NCBI GenBank assembly: GCA_964549595.1 | Contig: CAZJWK010000075.1 | Location: 1 to 13,784 of the forward strand | Reading direction: 5' to 3' | Length of the DNA stretch: 13,784 bases | From: CAZQQN01 sp964549595 | Lineage (GTDB): Bacteria > Bacteroidota > Bacteroidia > CAILMK01 > CAYYUA01 | Shown here: one piece after another, positions 5,456 through 13,056 of the stretch | Layout of the letters: each line of letters begins with the position of its first letter | How positions within the stretch are numbered: position 1 is the first letter of the stretch | Notes under the pieces: generated by a model | Told to the model about the DNA's origin: nothing | Databases searched by the model: none | What the model saw: only the letters and a program-made list of their open reading frames with translations | Made by a program: the position numbers and the translations under genes

Positions 5456-7075
5456 ATGATTCAGGTCAATGACGTCACATTACAATTTGATAAAACCCCG
5501 CTTTTTGAGGATGTCAACTTAAAATTTACCCCCGGTAATTGCTATGGGATTATCGGAGCAAACGGAGCAGGAAAATCCACTTTCCTCAAGATCCTTTCCG
5601 GGGAAATTGAACCCAATCAGGGTTCGGTTGAAGTCAGTCCGAATAGCCGAATTGCTGTCCTTAAGCAGGATCACTTCGCCTATGATGAATATCCGGTAAT
5701 GGATACTGTTATCATGGCCCACAAAAGGCTTTACGATGTCATGAAAGAAAAAGAGGCCATTTATGCCAAAGAAGCATTTACCGATGAGGATGGTATGAGA
5801 GCCGGTGAGTTAGAAGCTGAGTTTGCCGAACTAAATGGCTGGTCTGCGGAAAGTGATGCGGGTGAATTGCTTAGTGGTTTAGGCATTTCGGAAGATTTCC
5901 ATTACCGGCAAATGAATGAACTGAGTACCAACCAAAAGGTCCGCGTGCTTTTAGCTCAGGCCTTGTTTGGTAACCCGGATATCCTTCTTCTTGACGAGCC
6001 CACCAACGATCTTGACCTGGAAACCGTCAAATGGTTGGAGGATTTCTTACTTGATTTTGAGAATGTAGCCATAGTCGTTTCTCACGACCGGCACTTTCTG
6101 GATACCGTTTGCACGCACATCGGGGATATTGATCACAGGAAAATTACGCTCTATACGGGTAATTACTCCTTCTGGTATGAATCAACCCTTTTAGCCAAGA
6201 AACAAAGGCAGGAGTACAACAAAAAGGTCGAGCAAAAAAGAAAAGAGCTAAAGCAATTTATTGAGCGGTTTAGTGCGAATAAATCAAAATCCCGGCAAGC
6301 TACCAGCCGAAAGAAAATGCTGGAAAAACTTGAGCCCGAGGACATCCCTCCTTCAAGTCGCAGGGCACCCGCCATCATTCTGGAACAGGAACGAGAAGCT
6401 GGGGACCAGATATTGGAAACTTCTGACCTCCAAAAGAATGGTGAAGGTGAACCCCTTTTTTCCGGTTTAAATTTCAGCCTGCAAAAGGGAGATAAAGTGG
6501 CAGTGCTTTCCGATAACCACCATGCCGTAACCCAATTTTTCGATATTATAATGGGAAAGCAGGGACCGGACAACGGGGATTACAAATGGGGTGTAACCGT
6601 TAAAACCGCTTACCTGCCCAACGACAATACGGAATACTTTAATGAAAACCTGAACTTGCTTGATTGGCTACGGCAATTCTCCGACAACCGGGAAGAAAAT
6701 TTTGTCCGGAGTTTCCTCGGTAAGATGTTGTTTTCCGGGGAAGAACCTTTTAAAAAAGCCAATGTCCTGTCCGGAGGAGAAAGGATGCGTTGCATGATTG
6801 CACGCATGATGCTTCAAAAGGCGAATGTCCTGATACTTGATGAGCCTACCAATCACCTGGACCTCGAGGCCATAACGGCTTTTAACAACGCCATCAAGGA
6901 TTTTAAGGGAACAGTCCTTTTTCATTCTCAGGATCATGAATTCCTGCAATCCGTGGCCAACCGGATAGTGGAACTCACGCCTGGAGGCATCATCGATAAG
7001 CGCATGAGTTTTGACGAATACCTGGAAGACCCTGACATCAAAACTCAGCGGGAAGCCCTTTATCAACCGGCTTAA
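5456..7075 (+). CDS. ABC-F family ATPase, YbiT-like, one degenerate ATP site
   Basis: A 539-residue soluble protein with two ATPase domains and no membrane segment: an ABC-F factor, a class that acts on the ribosome. It aligns along its length with E. coli YbiT as I recall it. Domain 1 has Walker A GANGAGKST (34-42), Walker B ILLLDEPTNDLD (176-187) and switch H210 in VSHDRHFL. A charged linker at about 240-320 contains ERFSANKSKSRQATSRKKML. Domain 2 has signature LSGGERMR (438-445) and Walker B ILDEPTNHLD (460-469), but its Walker A is replaced by LSDNHHAVTQ (351-360) and its switch His by Gln (SQDHE, 491-495). The domain 1 signature is also poor (LSTNQ, 156-160). So one composite site looks intact and the other dead. 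It may be a translation factor; nothing suggests it confers drug resistance. Confidence 0.93.
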   Translation: MIQVNDVTLQFDKTPLFEDVNLKFTPGNCYGIIGANGAGKSTFLKILSGEIEPNQGSVEVSPNSRIAVLKQDHFAYDEYPVMDTVIMAHKRLYDVMKEKEAIYAKEAFTDEDGMRAGELEAEFAELNGWSAESDAGELLSGLGISEDFHYRQMNELSTNQKVRVLLAQALFGNPDILLLDEPTNDLDLETVKWLEDFLLDFENVAIVVSHDRHFLDTVCTHIGDIDHRKITLYTGNYSFWYESTLLAKKQRQEYNKKVEQKRKELKQFIERFSANKSKSRQATSRKKMLEKLEPEDIPPSSRRAPAIILEQEREAGDQILETSDLQKNGEGEPLFSGLNFSLQKGDKVAVLSDNHHAVTQFFDIIMGKQGPDNGDYKWGVTVKTAYLPNDNTEYFNENLNLLDWLRQFSDNREENFVRSFLGKMLFSGEEPFKKANVLSGGERMRCMIARMMLQKANVLILDEPTNHLDLEAITAFNNAIKDFKGTVLFHSQDHEFLQSVANRIVELTPGGIIDKRMSFDEYLEDPDIKTQREALYQPA

Positions 7076-7169
7076 TTGGGTATAGACCTAATCCATAGAC
7101 CGATGGCTAAGCCAAAAACCTGGTTTGACTGTGCCATAGGATTCCCGTTAAGACACGCTTCCAATTTTT

Positions 7170-7730
7170 ATGTTACAAGATTATGCGGCTTTTATTCGTG
7201 AGTTTTTGGCATTAAAACCCTCCCACTCCCTTTTGGATGTGGGTTGTGGTGATGGCACTTTAACGCTTGCCTTGGCACCTTATTGCAAGGAAGTGATTGG
7301 TATTGATCCTGACCCCGATAAAATTGCAGAGGCCGATATGATAAAAGAGCACAATGCAGATTTCCAGGAAGGCAATGCTTACCATTTATCAGAGTTAGTA
7401 CAAGGGCCTTTTGATCGAATTTTATGTGTGTCCACTTTCCAGTATTTTGATACCTGGGCAAAGGCTTGCCAGGTTTTAAGGGAAATGAAAGGGATGTTAG
7501 AAGAAACGGGGAACATTTTACTGATGGATATCCCCCAACTTGAGCCCAATAATGCTTTGGAACAGCATTTAGATCAGAACCCTGGTTTAAACTGGGGCAA
7601 ATGGTGGACGCGAGAGGAATTGGCGGCTTTAACAGCCAATGCCGGATTAAAGGGCTATGAACCCCAAAGACCAAGCGATAAAAACCTCAGCCAAAACTGC
7701 TTTGACTGGGTCATAGAAAAGGAAAGATAA
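7170..7730 (+). CDS. Class I SAM-dependent methyltransferase
   Basis: A 186-residue protein with the Rossmann-type S-adenosylmethionine fold. Motif I is SLLDVGCGDGTL (20-31), the acidic end of the second strand is VIGIDPDPDKI (42-52), and FDRILCVSTFQYF (80-92) is the motif IV region. The C-terminal WWTREELAALTANAGL is the usual late helix of small-molecule methyltransferases of the UbiE/COQ5-like group. No residue pattern identifies the substrate. It lies 94 bases after the ABC-F gene on the same strand, with a clearly weaker leader, so co-transcription is possible but unproven. The start at 7170 gives a short N-terminal helix before motif I, as expected. Confidence 0.88.
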   Translation: MLQDYAAFIREFLALKPSHSLLDVGCGDGTLTLALAPYCKEVIGIDPDPDKIAEADMIKEHNADFQEGNAYHLSELVQGPFDRILCVSTFQYFDTWAKACQVLREMKGMLEETGNILLMDIPQLEPNNALEQHLDQNPGLNWGKWWTREELAALTANAGLKGYEPQRPSDKNLSQNCFDWVIEKER

Positions 7731-7756
7731 CGGCTTTTAAAATGGTTTAGCACACC

Positions 7757-7829
7757 TGATCGGGCTTTTGCCACTTTTGAATGGCCTGCCTTGTATATGG
7801 CTTTTTAAAAAAGGTTTTTAGCCCGATCA
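7757..7829. repeat. Ten-base inverted repeat between convergent genes
   Basis: TGATCGGGCT at 7757-7766 and its exact complement AGCCCGATCA at 7820-7829 enclose 53 bases. Inside lies a second, imperfect T/A-rich hairpin that includes GGCTTTTTAAAAAAGG. The right arm covers the stop codon of the PspC gene. A bidirectional 3' end structure for the methyltransferase and PspC genes is the simplest reading. Confidence 0.45.
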
Positions 7830-8573
7830 TAGCTTGGTTGTAGCCCTACGGCAGGCATGGCCCAACCTGTAAAATCCGTTTTCCAAAGCGTCTAATCCCG
7901 TTTTTAAAGCACCTTTTCCTTTTTCGGCAAAGCTATTCCATTCTACCCGGAATCTATCGTTCTCGGAATCCTCGTTACTATTTTTTTTTGACCCCTGTTC
8001 ACCGGCAAAGGATTTTTCAATATTGGATACCGTAACCCGCTCCCCCCGCATTTCCATCTTTTGGACAGGTGTTTTGGCGGCTGGTGTTAATAGCCAAAGA
8101 ATGAGATAGATTAAAATGCTTATCCCGGAGGCAAAAATCGCTACCACGAATGCCAACCTTAGCCAGAGCGGGTCAAAGCCGAAATACTGCCCCAAGCCTG
8201 AGCACACACCGGCAATCACTTTATTGTCCACATCCCGGTGAATTTGACCTTTCCGGGTGTAGGTTTCCTGCTTCTTGCCCTCACCTTCTTCCTTACCTTC
8301 CTGTGAATTTTCGGATTTAAAAGTCTCTGGTTCACCCAAAGCCTTTTTGACGGCCTGGACATCCTCCGGTGCCAAAGCTTCTTTTCTGGAACTCAGTTGC
8401 TCCTGAAAAATTTCTGCTACCCGGTTTTCTATATCCTGGATAATTTCTTCCCTGCTTTCATTATTAGCAAGGAAATTTTTAATCTGCTCAAGGTACTTTT
8501 CCAGTTGATCATAAGCGTCTTTCTCAATATGAAAGACCATTCCTGCAAGATTAATGGAAATTGTCTGTTGCAT
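7827..8573 (-). CDS. PspC domain membrane protein
   Basis: A 248-residue inner-membrane protein. The N-terminal cytoplasmic part (1-85: INLAGMVFHIEKDAYDQL, then a long helix with RVAEIFQEQL) is the domain that precedes PspC in Bacteroidota. The PspC domain follows at about 108-165: RDVDNKVIAGVCSGLGQYFG, then a transmembrane stretch ending in YLILWLLTPA. The ATG at 8573 is chosen because INLAGMVFHIE begins right after it; an upstream in-frame ATG at 8630 would run deep into the PadR gene. The start overlaps the PadR end by 23 bases, typical of PadR-PspC pairs in which the regulator controls the operon. The C-terminus after the membrane segment is short and hydrophilic. Many relatives are much longer with further membrane helices, so this one may be a short form or truncated. 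Confidence 0.88.
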   Translation of the reverse strand: MQQTISINLAGMVFHIEKDAYDQLEKYLEQIKNFLANNESREEIIQDIENRVAEIFQEQLSSRKEALAPEDVQAVKKALGEPETFKSENSQEGKEEGEGKKQETYTRKGQIHRDVDNKVIAGVCSGLGQYFGFDPLWLRLAFVVAIFASGISILIYLILWLLTPAAKTPVQKMEMRGERVTVSNIEKSFAGEQGSKKNSNEDSENDRFRVEWNSFAEKGKGALKTGLDALENGFYRLGHACRRATTKL

Positions 8574-8691
8574 GGCTTTTATTTTTTGTGGTGTGATTGA
8601 CTGCATTAACCAATTCCTGCCAGGTTTCATCCAATCTGGCCAGGAAACTTTTCCCCTCCTCCGTCAGGTAATAATACTTCCTGGGCGGTCC
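8551..8691 (-). CDS. PadR family transcriptional regulator, C-terminal part (N-terminus in gap)
   Basis: Only the last 46 residues are visible, from GPPRKYYYLTEEGKSFL to ATDNFH. The GPPRKYYYLTEEG segment is the wing of the PadR winged-helix domain, a near-invariant family motif. The rest, DETWQELVNAVNHTTKN, is the C-terminal dimerisation helix of the small PadR class, whose members are about 105-115 residues. The helix-turn-helix and the start lie in the run of N beginning at 8692, so roughly 60-70 residues are missing; the exact number depends on the gap's true size. It overlaps the PspC start and is probably the operon's own repressor. Confidence 0.85.
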   Translation of the reverse strand, partial: GPPRKYYYLTEEGKSFLARLDETWQELVNAVNHTTKNKSHATDNFH

Positions 8692-8791
8692 NNNNNNNNN
8701 NNNNNNNNNNNNNNNNNNNNNNNNNNNNNNNNNNNNNNNNNNNNNNNNNNNNNNNNNNNNNNNNNNNNNNNNNNNNNNNNNNNNNNNNNNN
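8692..8791. other. Assembly gap (100 N)
   Basis: Exactly 100 undetermined bases, a length often used as a placeholder for a scaffold join of unknown size. A minus-strand PadR gene enters it from the left and a plus-strand lipoprotein gene leaves it on the right, so the hidden DNA should contain both starts and a divergent promoter region. Further genes cannot be excluded. Open frames that appear to cross it are artefacts. Confidence 0.99.
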
Positions 8792-10156
8792 TTATTTGCT
8801 TTTTTTGCCTTATCAGGAGTTTTAATCCTTTCAGGTTGCCAGCCGTCTTCCGAAGTCATTCAATTAGGGGACAATAAGGCGGATGTCAAACCTTTGAAAG
8901 AAGGGTCATCTCATGGCTTTTTCTATACATTACCGAAAACAAGCTATAAGATCAAAATCTATGGTATCACAAAAAACGTTCACACCGGAAGGTTATCCGG
9001 TTTCAGTCATTTGTTGAAATACCCTGTAGAACCTGAACGCCAACTTGCAAGGACAGTGCTCCGAATAGACAGCATAAGCGTAATGGCTCAGTCAAAACCG
9101 GATTACGGAAAATTGTTTTTTGTGAACCTCCCCGGGGAAAAAGGCAATGTCTTTTCAGGCAATTACCACTTTACCTTCAGTAACGGTAATGTGCTAAACA
9201 CCAAACAAGAAAACGGAGATGACTCCCAATCTCTGGTTGAATCACGAAACTTCCTCATGCAAAAAAAACCGGTTCAAATACCCGTTAACCCTACCAAAAA
9301 GAGAGGGCAAAGAAAAAGGGAGTTAAATCTGGATAAAAATACCCTTGATGCCGGTATCCAGAATTTGTTAAAACAAAATGATGAACTCATTTATAAACTA
9401 AACCGCATGGCAAAAGATACTATAATTCGGCAGGACAGTATTCTCAGGACAAAAGTAAAAGATGTTAGTGATAAGGTGGAATCTTATCATGGCAAGATAA
9501 AAGAATTAAAAAAACTGTTCGAAACCTATAAAAAGGAAGACCTGGGTAAAAAAGCAAGGAATTTTCAGGAAATTATACACAAGATGGTTGAATTAAAAAC
9601 TGCTTTAGCCGGTGCTAAAAGCGATATTTCCTATCAGGATGTAGACGTAGAAGCCATGATAACAGCCATTGATCACATGATAGATAACTACTTAGAACCT
9701 TTTAGCACTAAAACGGTAAAACAAAATGTTCAATGGAATCTGACCGTAACCCCTGATGAGAATAAAAAATTGTTTCAATTCGGATTAAGGAAAGGCCCGA
9801 AGCGTGAATATTTTTGGGAAAAGCAGAATCAGGGGAAAAAATACCTGGCATCCATTGATGTGCGCTTTAAACTGACCCAACCTGCTTCCCTGAAAACTTT
9901 TACCCGGAAAAAAGAAAAGGTAAAAACCACCCAAAAACCTAAGGGGCTTTACTACAATTTGCCTGCATCAGGTACGATGGTTTTAAGTTTAAATTACCGG
10001 GGTAATGATAAACACTTCCCCCTTGGGCAAACACAGATTATGGTACCCCAATTGGGGGAAACGGCCGCCCTTCCAACCCTCAATCCCGAAAGCCTTTACC
10101 ATTTCGATCCTTTTCACGGCACGATCAAAAGCATTCATTACCCAAAGGCAGACTAA
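8792..10156 (+). CDS. DUF4831-like lipoprotein with central coiled coil (5' end in gap)
   Basis: The frame is open from the edge of the gap: LFAFFALSGVLILSGCQPSS is the hydrophobic core and lipobox (LSGC) of a lipoprotein signal peptide. The true start is thus only some residues inside the gap, and the TTG at 8894 is not a start. About 454 residues are visible. After the lipid-linked Cys comes FFYTLPKTSYKIKIYG, then LKYPVEPERQLARTVLRIDSI and YGKLFFVNL, which resemble the N-terminal half of DUF4831 proteins as I remember them. Bases about 9350-9640 encode a long charged, heptad-like region (LLKQNDELIYKLNRM onward), likely a coiled coil. The C-terminal part is beta-rich. It should sit on the periplasmic side of an envelope membrane. 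It ends four bases before pyrD. Function unknown. Confidence 0.8.
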   Translation, partial: LFAFFALSGVLILSGCQPSSEVIQLGDNKADVKPLKEGSSHGFFYTLPKTSYKIKIYGITKNVHTGRLSGFSHLLKYPVEPERQLARTVLRIDSISVMAQSKPDYGKLFFVNLPGEKGNVFSGNYHFTFSNGNVLNTKQENGDDSQSLVESRNFLMQKKPVQIPVNPTKKRGQRKRELNLDKNTLDAGIQNLLKQNDELIYKLNRMAKDTIIRQDSILRTKVKDVSDKVESYHGKIKELKKLFETYKKEDLGKKARNFQEIIHKMVELKTALAGAKSDISYQDVDVEAMITAIDHMIDNYLEPFSTKTVKQNVQWNLTVTPDENKKLFQFGLRKGPKREYFWEKQNQGKKYLASIDVRFKLTQPASLKTFTRKKEKVKTTQKPKGLYYNLPASGTMVLSLNYRGNDKHFPLGQTQIMVPQLGETAALPTLNPESLYHFDPFHGTIKSIHYPKAD

Positions 10157-10160
10157 CCTT

Positions 10161-11183
10161 ATGAACCTTTATGCCCTTGTTAAGCCATTGCTATTCGGGT
10201 TACCACCTGAAACCGCCCATAACCTGACTTTAAAAATATTAAAACGGGGTGCCAAATGGCCCGGTATCAATCCCAATATCCCGGAAAACACCCAATCTGT
10301 CCAAATCGGGTCCCTTAAATTCCCCAACCGGGTTGGCCTTGCTGCCGGTCTTGACAAAAATGCCGAGGTTTTCAATGAAATGCTGGCTCTGGGGTTTGGT
10401 CATGTAGAGGTAGGTACCGTAACCCCAAAGCCTCAATCGGGTAACCCCAAACCCAGGCTATTTCGTCTGCCGAAAGATCAAGCCCTGATCAACCGGATGG
10501 GATTTAACAACGATGGTATGCAAACCATTGCAGGAAGACTTGCTAACCGAAAAGAAAAGGGCATTGTAGGGGGCAATATTGGTAAGAACAAAGACACCCC
10601 AAATGATAAGGCTCATGAAGATTATTTAGCGGTCTTCAACCATTTAGCGCCTTATGTAGACTATTTTACAGTCAATGTGAGCTCTCCGAACACACCGGAT
10701 TTACGAGCATTACAGGATAAGGAAAGCCTGAAGAAGATCATGGGGACCATACAAGAAGCCAATCAAACCCTTAATAATGCCAGGCCGATTTTTCTGAAAA
10801 TTGCGCCTGATCTGAATGAAAGCCAACTTAAGGACGTTGGACATCTGGCTCAGGAATTAGAAGTGGATGCTTTGATTGCCACCAATACATCAACCAGCCG
10901 TACCGGTCTTCAAACATCTACAAAAAAATTGGATGCCATTGGCAAAGGCGGTTTAAGTGGCAGACCCTTAAAAAATAATGCCACTCACACTTTAACCGAT
11001 TTGCATAAACAATTAGGAAGTAGTATAGCCCTAATTGCTTCGGGAGGCATTATGAAAGGGCAAGATGCTGAAGAAAAGTTTAAGGCCGGGGCCAAATTGG
11101 TTCAGGTCTATACCGGATTGGTTTACAAAGGCCCTCATTTAATTCAGGATATTCTAAGATCTCATTTGCCCAATCAAGCATAA
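10161..11183 (+). CDS. pyrD: Dihydroorotate dehydrogenase (quinone), class 2
   Basis: A 340-residue FMN enzyme of pyrimidine synthesis that oxidises dihydroorotate to orotate and passes electrons to membrane quinones. The N-terminal helices (LYALVKPLLFGLPPETAHNLTLKIL) are the class 2 extension that docks on the membrane and binds quinone. Then come VGLAAGLDKNAEV (residues 57-69), GHVEVGTVTPKPQSGNPKPR, INRMGFNN, and NVSSPNTPDLR with the catalytic Ser of class 2. KIAPDL, TNTSTSR, GGLSGRPL, ASGGI and QVYTGLVYKGP are the FMN and phosphate-binding segments. The ATG at 10161 is chosen over an in-frame one at 10005, which would overlap the preceding lipoprotein gene by 150 bases and add unrelated residues. 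It starts four bases after that gene, so they are probably co-transcribed. No other pyr gene is nearby. Confidence 0.97.
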   Translation: MNLYALVKPLLFGLPPETAHNLTLKILKRGAKWPGINPNIPENTQSVQIGSLKFPNRVGLAAGLDKNAEVFNEMLALGFGHVEVGTVTPKPQSGNPKPRLFRLPKDQALINRMGFNNDGMQTIAGRLANRKEKGIVGGNIGKNKDTPNDKAHEDYLAVFNHLAPYVDYFTVNVSSPNTPDLRALQDKESLKKIMGTIQEANQTLNNARPIFLKIAPDLNESQLKDVGHLAQELEVDALIATNTSTSRTGLQTSTKKLDAIGKGGLSGRPLKNNATHTLTDLHKQLGSSIALIASGGIMKGQDAEEKFKAGAKLVQVYTGLVYKGPHLIQDILRSHLPNQA

Positions 11184-11190
11184 AACAACT

Positions 11191-11221
11191 TTTTAAAAGA
11201 AATAGATTTGTTTTATGTTTG
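11191..11221 (+). promoter_or_regulatory. Possible promoter of the outer-membrane-like protein gene
   Basis: TATGTTTG at 11214-11221 matches the Bacteroidota -7 element TAnnTTTG, and TTTT lies 19 bases upstream in place of TTTG. A second TAGATTTG is at 11203-11210 without an upstream partner. Either would give a leader of 65-80 bases. Confidence 0.35.
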
Positions 11222-11295
11222 TGCCCTGGAAATATGAGTTTATATTTTTTATTGTTGAAATTAAAGACTTTTAAAAATTAAAAAATTCATTAGGT

Positions 11296-12375
11296 ATGAC
11301 CCCAAGAATGCTTCTCGGTTTATTGATCATTGGCTTTTCAGCCATCAACCTCAAGGCCCAGGATGATGAAGAGGGCGAAGGAAGGGTTTTGGAATTTGAA
11401 AATGGTGAAACCATTACCGTTACCGGTAAAAAAGACAACCCTGAAAATTTTTACAACATTGGATTGGCGTATGGAGCGAACGTTGGTGCAATGCCGGAAA
11501 GCCCGTTATATGGGATGCTTCTTAACCTGAAGCTGGATTACACCAATTGGGATTTAGGTTCCTGGTATTTCAAAACTGATTTGCAAGTAGTCAGGAGTTT
11601 CGCCACGAAATATGATAAAATCAATGACCTGGATAGCCTGAAAACCTCAAACCCCATAAAACCTTACAATGTGTTCGAAACGGGTTTGGAGGTTAATTTA
11701 ATCTCAGACAACAAAAGAAAGGTAAAAGAATTAACCGTAGACCAGGAAAAAACAGGCTACAAGGAATACCAGGTTTACAAAGCCGATTTCAAAGTGGCGG
11801 TTAAAAAAATGCTCAAGGCCAGAGTAGGTTTTCATAACTACAATGTGACAGTCACTAATTATCAACTGAAGCCGACCACTTTAAAAAGTAAAGATGGTAC
11901 GGAGATTTATGAGCTTGACCGGGAAATTTACAATTCCATTGATCTTCCGGAAATTGATAAATACCATACCAATATGAACGTCAATAGTTTATTTTTTGGG
12001 CTTTCCTATCATAGTATAAGTGACACCAAGATAGAACTTGAATCAGGCGGTTCGATGTATAATTCCAGCCATTTCAATCTTTTTGCCGATATCATGTATG
12101 CCCCATCCATCACTTTCGCTGACATGGAAGTGGGGGACCAAACTTACGTGGTTGATCATGAAAACGGAGGCGGTTTTGAATCCCGAAATGTAGGTTTTAG
12201 ATTGGGTATGGAATATGATAATAAAATCAGTAAATATTCCGGCGTCACCTATGGTTTTGAAATTGGTCAAAGGCCGGGCTGGGATAACATTTCAGTCCAG
12301 AATTGGATATCCAATAGCATCTATTTTATGTTTACCATTAACGGTAAAGTCGGCCTGAGCAGGGAGCTATTTTAA
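11296..12375 (+). CDS. Secreted, probably outer-membrane beta-barrel protein of unknown function
   Basis: A 359-residue protein that I do not recognise by name. Residues 1-21 are a signal peptide (MLLGLLIIGFSAINLKAQ, cleavage after KAQ), followed by an acidic linker DDEEGEGR. From residue 50 on, alternating polar/apolar strands of 10-15 residues recur, for example LNLKLDYTNWDLGSWYFKTDLQVV, VNSLFFGLSYHSI, VGFRLGMEYDNKI and SIYFMFTINGKVGLS. That pattern, the aromatic residues and the Phe as final residue (SRELF) are typical of outer-membrane barrels. No lipobox or enzyme motif is present. It begins 112 bases after pyrD with its own possible promoter and ends with tandem stops TAA TAG. The following RHS fragment happens to lie in the same frame but differs sharply in composition. 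Confidence 0.75.
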   Translation: MTPRMLLGLLIIGFSAINLKAQDDEEGEGRVLEFENGETITVTGKKDNPENFYNIGLAYGANVGAMPESPLYGMLLNLKLDYTNWDLGSWYFKTDLQVVRSFATKYDKINDLDSLKTSNPIKPYNVFETGLEVNLISDNKRKVKELTVDQEKTGYKEYQVYKADFKVAVKKMLKARVGFHNYNVTVTNYQLKPTTLKSKDGTEIYELDREIYNSIDLPEIDKYHTNMNVNSLFFGLSYHSISDTKIELESGGSMYNSSHFNLFADIMYAPSITFADMEVGDQTYVVDHENGGGFESRNVGFRLGMEYDNKISKYSGVTYGFEIGQRPGWDNISVQNWISNSIYFMFTINGKVGLSRELF

Positions 12376-12417
12376 TAGCGTCTGATTTTCGGGCTGTTAT
12401 CTCATAATGAATTAGGG

Positions 12418-12720
12418 ATGCAGATGCCTGGTCGGATTTGGCCGGCCGATAGCACGGACCGCTATACATTCGGCTTCCAGGGTATGCTGCGGGATGACGA
12501 TTGGCACGGCAAAGGCAACCACTACAATACCCTTTTCCGGCAGTATGACCCGAGATTGGGCCGGTGGTTAAGTCCGGACCCGATCCAGCATAGCCGGCAG
12601 AGCAGTTATGCGGCTTTTAATAATAACCCGGTTTATTTTGTGGATCCGCTTGGAAGTCAGGCCCATGGAAATAATGAGGAAAGCGATCCACCCAAAGGGA
12701 CTCAGGAATGGAGCCAGTAA
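12418..12720 (+). pseudogene. RHS repeat core tip, orphan fragment
   Basis: The 100 codons encode the end of an RHS core: GMQMPGR, then YTFGFQGMLRDDDWHGKGNHYNT, RQYDPRLGRWLSPDP (42-56) and AAFNNNPVYFVDPLG (65-79). This is the last segment of the RHS shell, ending in the DPxG site where these proteins normally cut off their variable C-terminus. A full RHS protein has a thousand or more residues before this. Here the frame is closed upstream by a TAG at 12376 and homology starts only at ELGMQMPGR, so this is a promoterless orphan tip, not a complete gene. A sampled 60 bases near its start are about 60 percent GC, richer than the neighbours. After DPLG the frame passes in register into an AT-rich region, interrupted by a TAA at 12718. 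Confidence 0.85.
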
Positions 12721-13056
12721 CAAAACGAAGAGAGTAATGATGAAATGTTTGATTCAGATGGAAATCTTAAATCTAATAATGGCTTTAAGTTAGAAGGTAA
12801 TTTGTATAGTAGATCAGATAAATCAGAAGATAAAAACTTTTCTGAAGATAATGTAATGAGAATGCTAAATTATTTTCAGCGAAATGCACAAAGAACAGGG
12901 CCTTATTGCTATGGTCCTGGAGATAAACATGATTGGGTTACTTGTTTTAATAGAGGTATGAGAAATCTTCTAGAAAAACTAAAATTAAGGGCAAAACCTA
13001 ATATGGGACAACAAATGAATGTGATTCAGGAAAAAGGATATGATAGTCAAGAATAG
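12721..13056 (+). pseudogene. RHS-linked toxin-like C-terminal region, first part
   Basis: This continues the RHS tip's frame directly after the TAA at 12718. The first ATG is at 12745, which gives a 103-residue open frame with a weak AAGAGAG-like leader. It encodes a hydrophilic, Asn/Lys/Asp-rich linker, then RTGPYCYGPGDKHDWVTCFNRGMRNLLEKL with two cysteines (codons at 12907 and 12943). It is AT-rich, a sharp change from the RHS tip. A Cys at the start of a helix followed, in the next segment, by a GFHST motif recalls papain-like or NlpC-like peptidase folds, but I cannot name a family. It ends at a TAG (13054) beyond which the same frame continues. It is most likely the middle of one decayed RHS C-terminal toxin. 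Confidence 0.6.

Noticed and set aside
8551..8877. Open frames on both strands that cross the N run (about 102-107 residues)
   Set aside because: They contain undetermined codons. Only the PadR end (minus, up to 8691) and the lipoprotein frame (plus, from 8792, a different frame from the crossing ORF) are real.
10005..10160. Earlier in-frame start for pyrD
   Set aside because: It would overlap the lipoprotein gene by about 150 bases and add residues unlike any PyrD; the class 2 N-terminus begins at the ATG at 10161.
11296..12720. Outer-membrane-like gene and RHS tip as one original reading frame
   Set aside because: They share a frame, but tandem stops TAA TAG separate them, the first protein has a natural barrel-type C-terminal Phe, and GC content differs strongly. 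A one-in-three frame match is likely chance.
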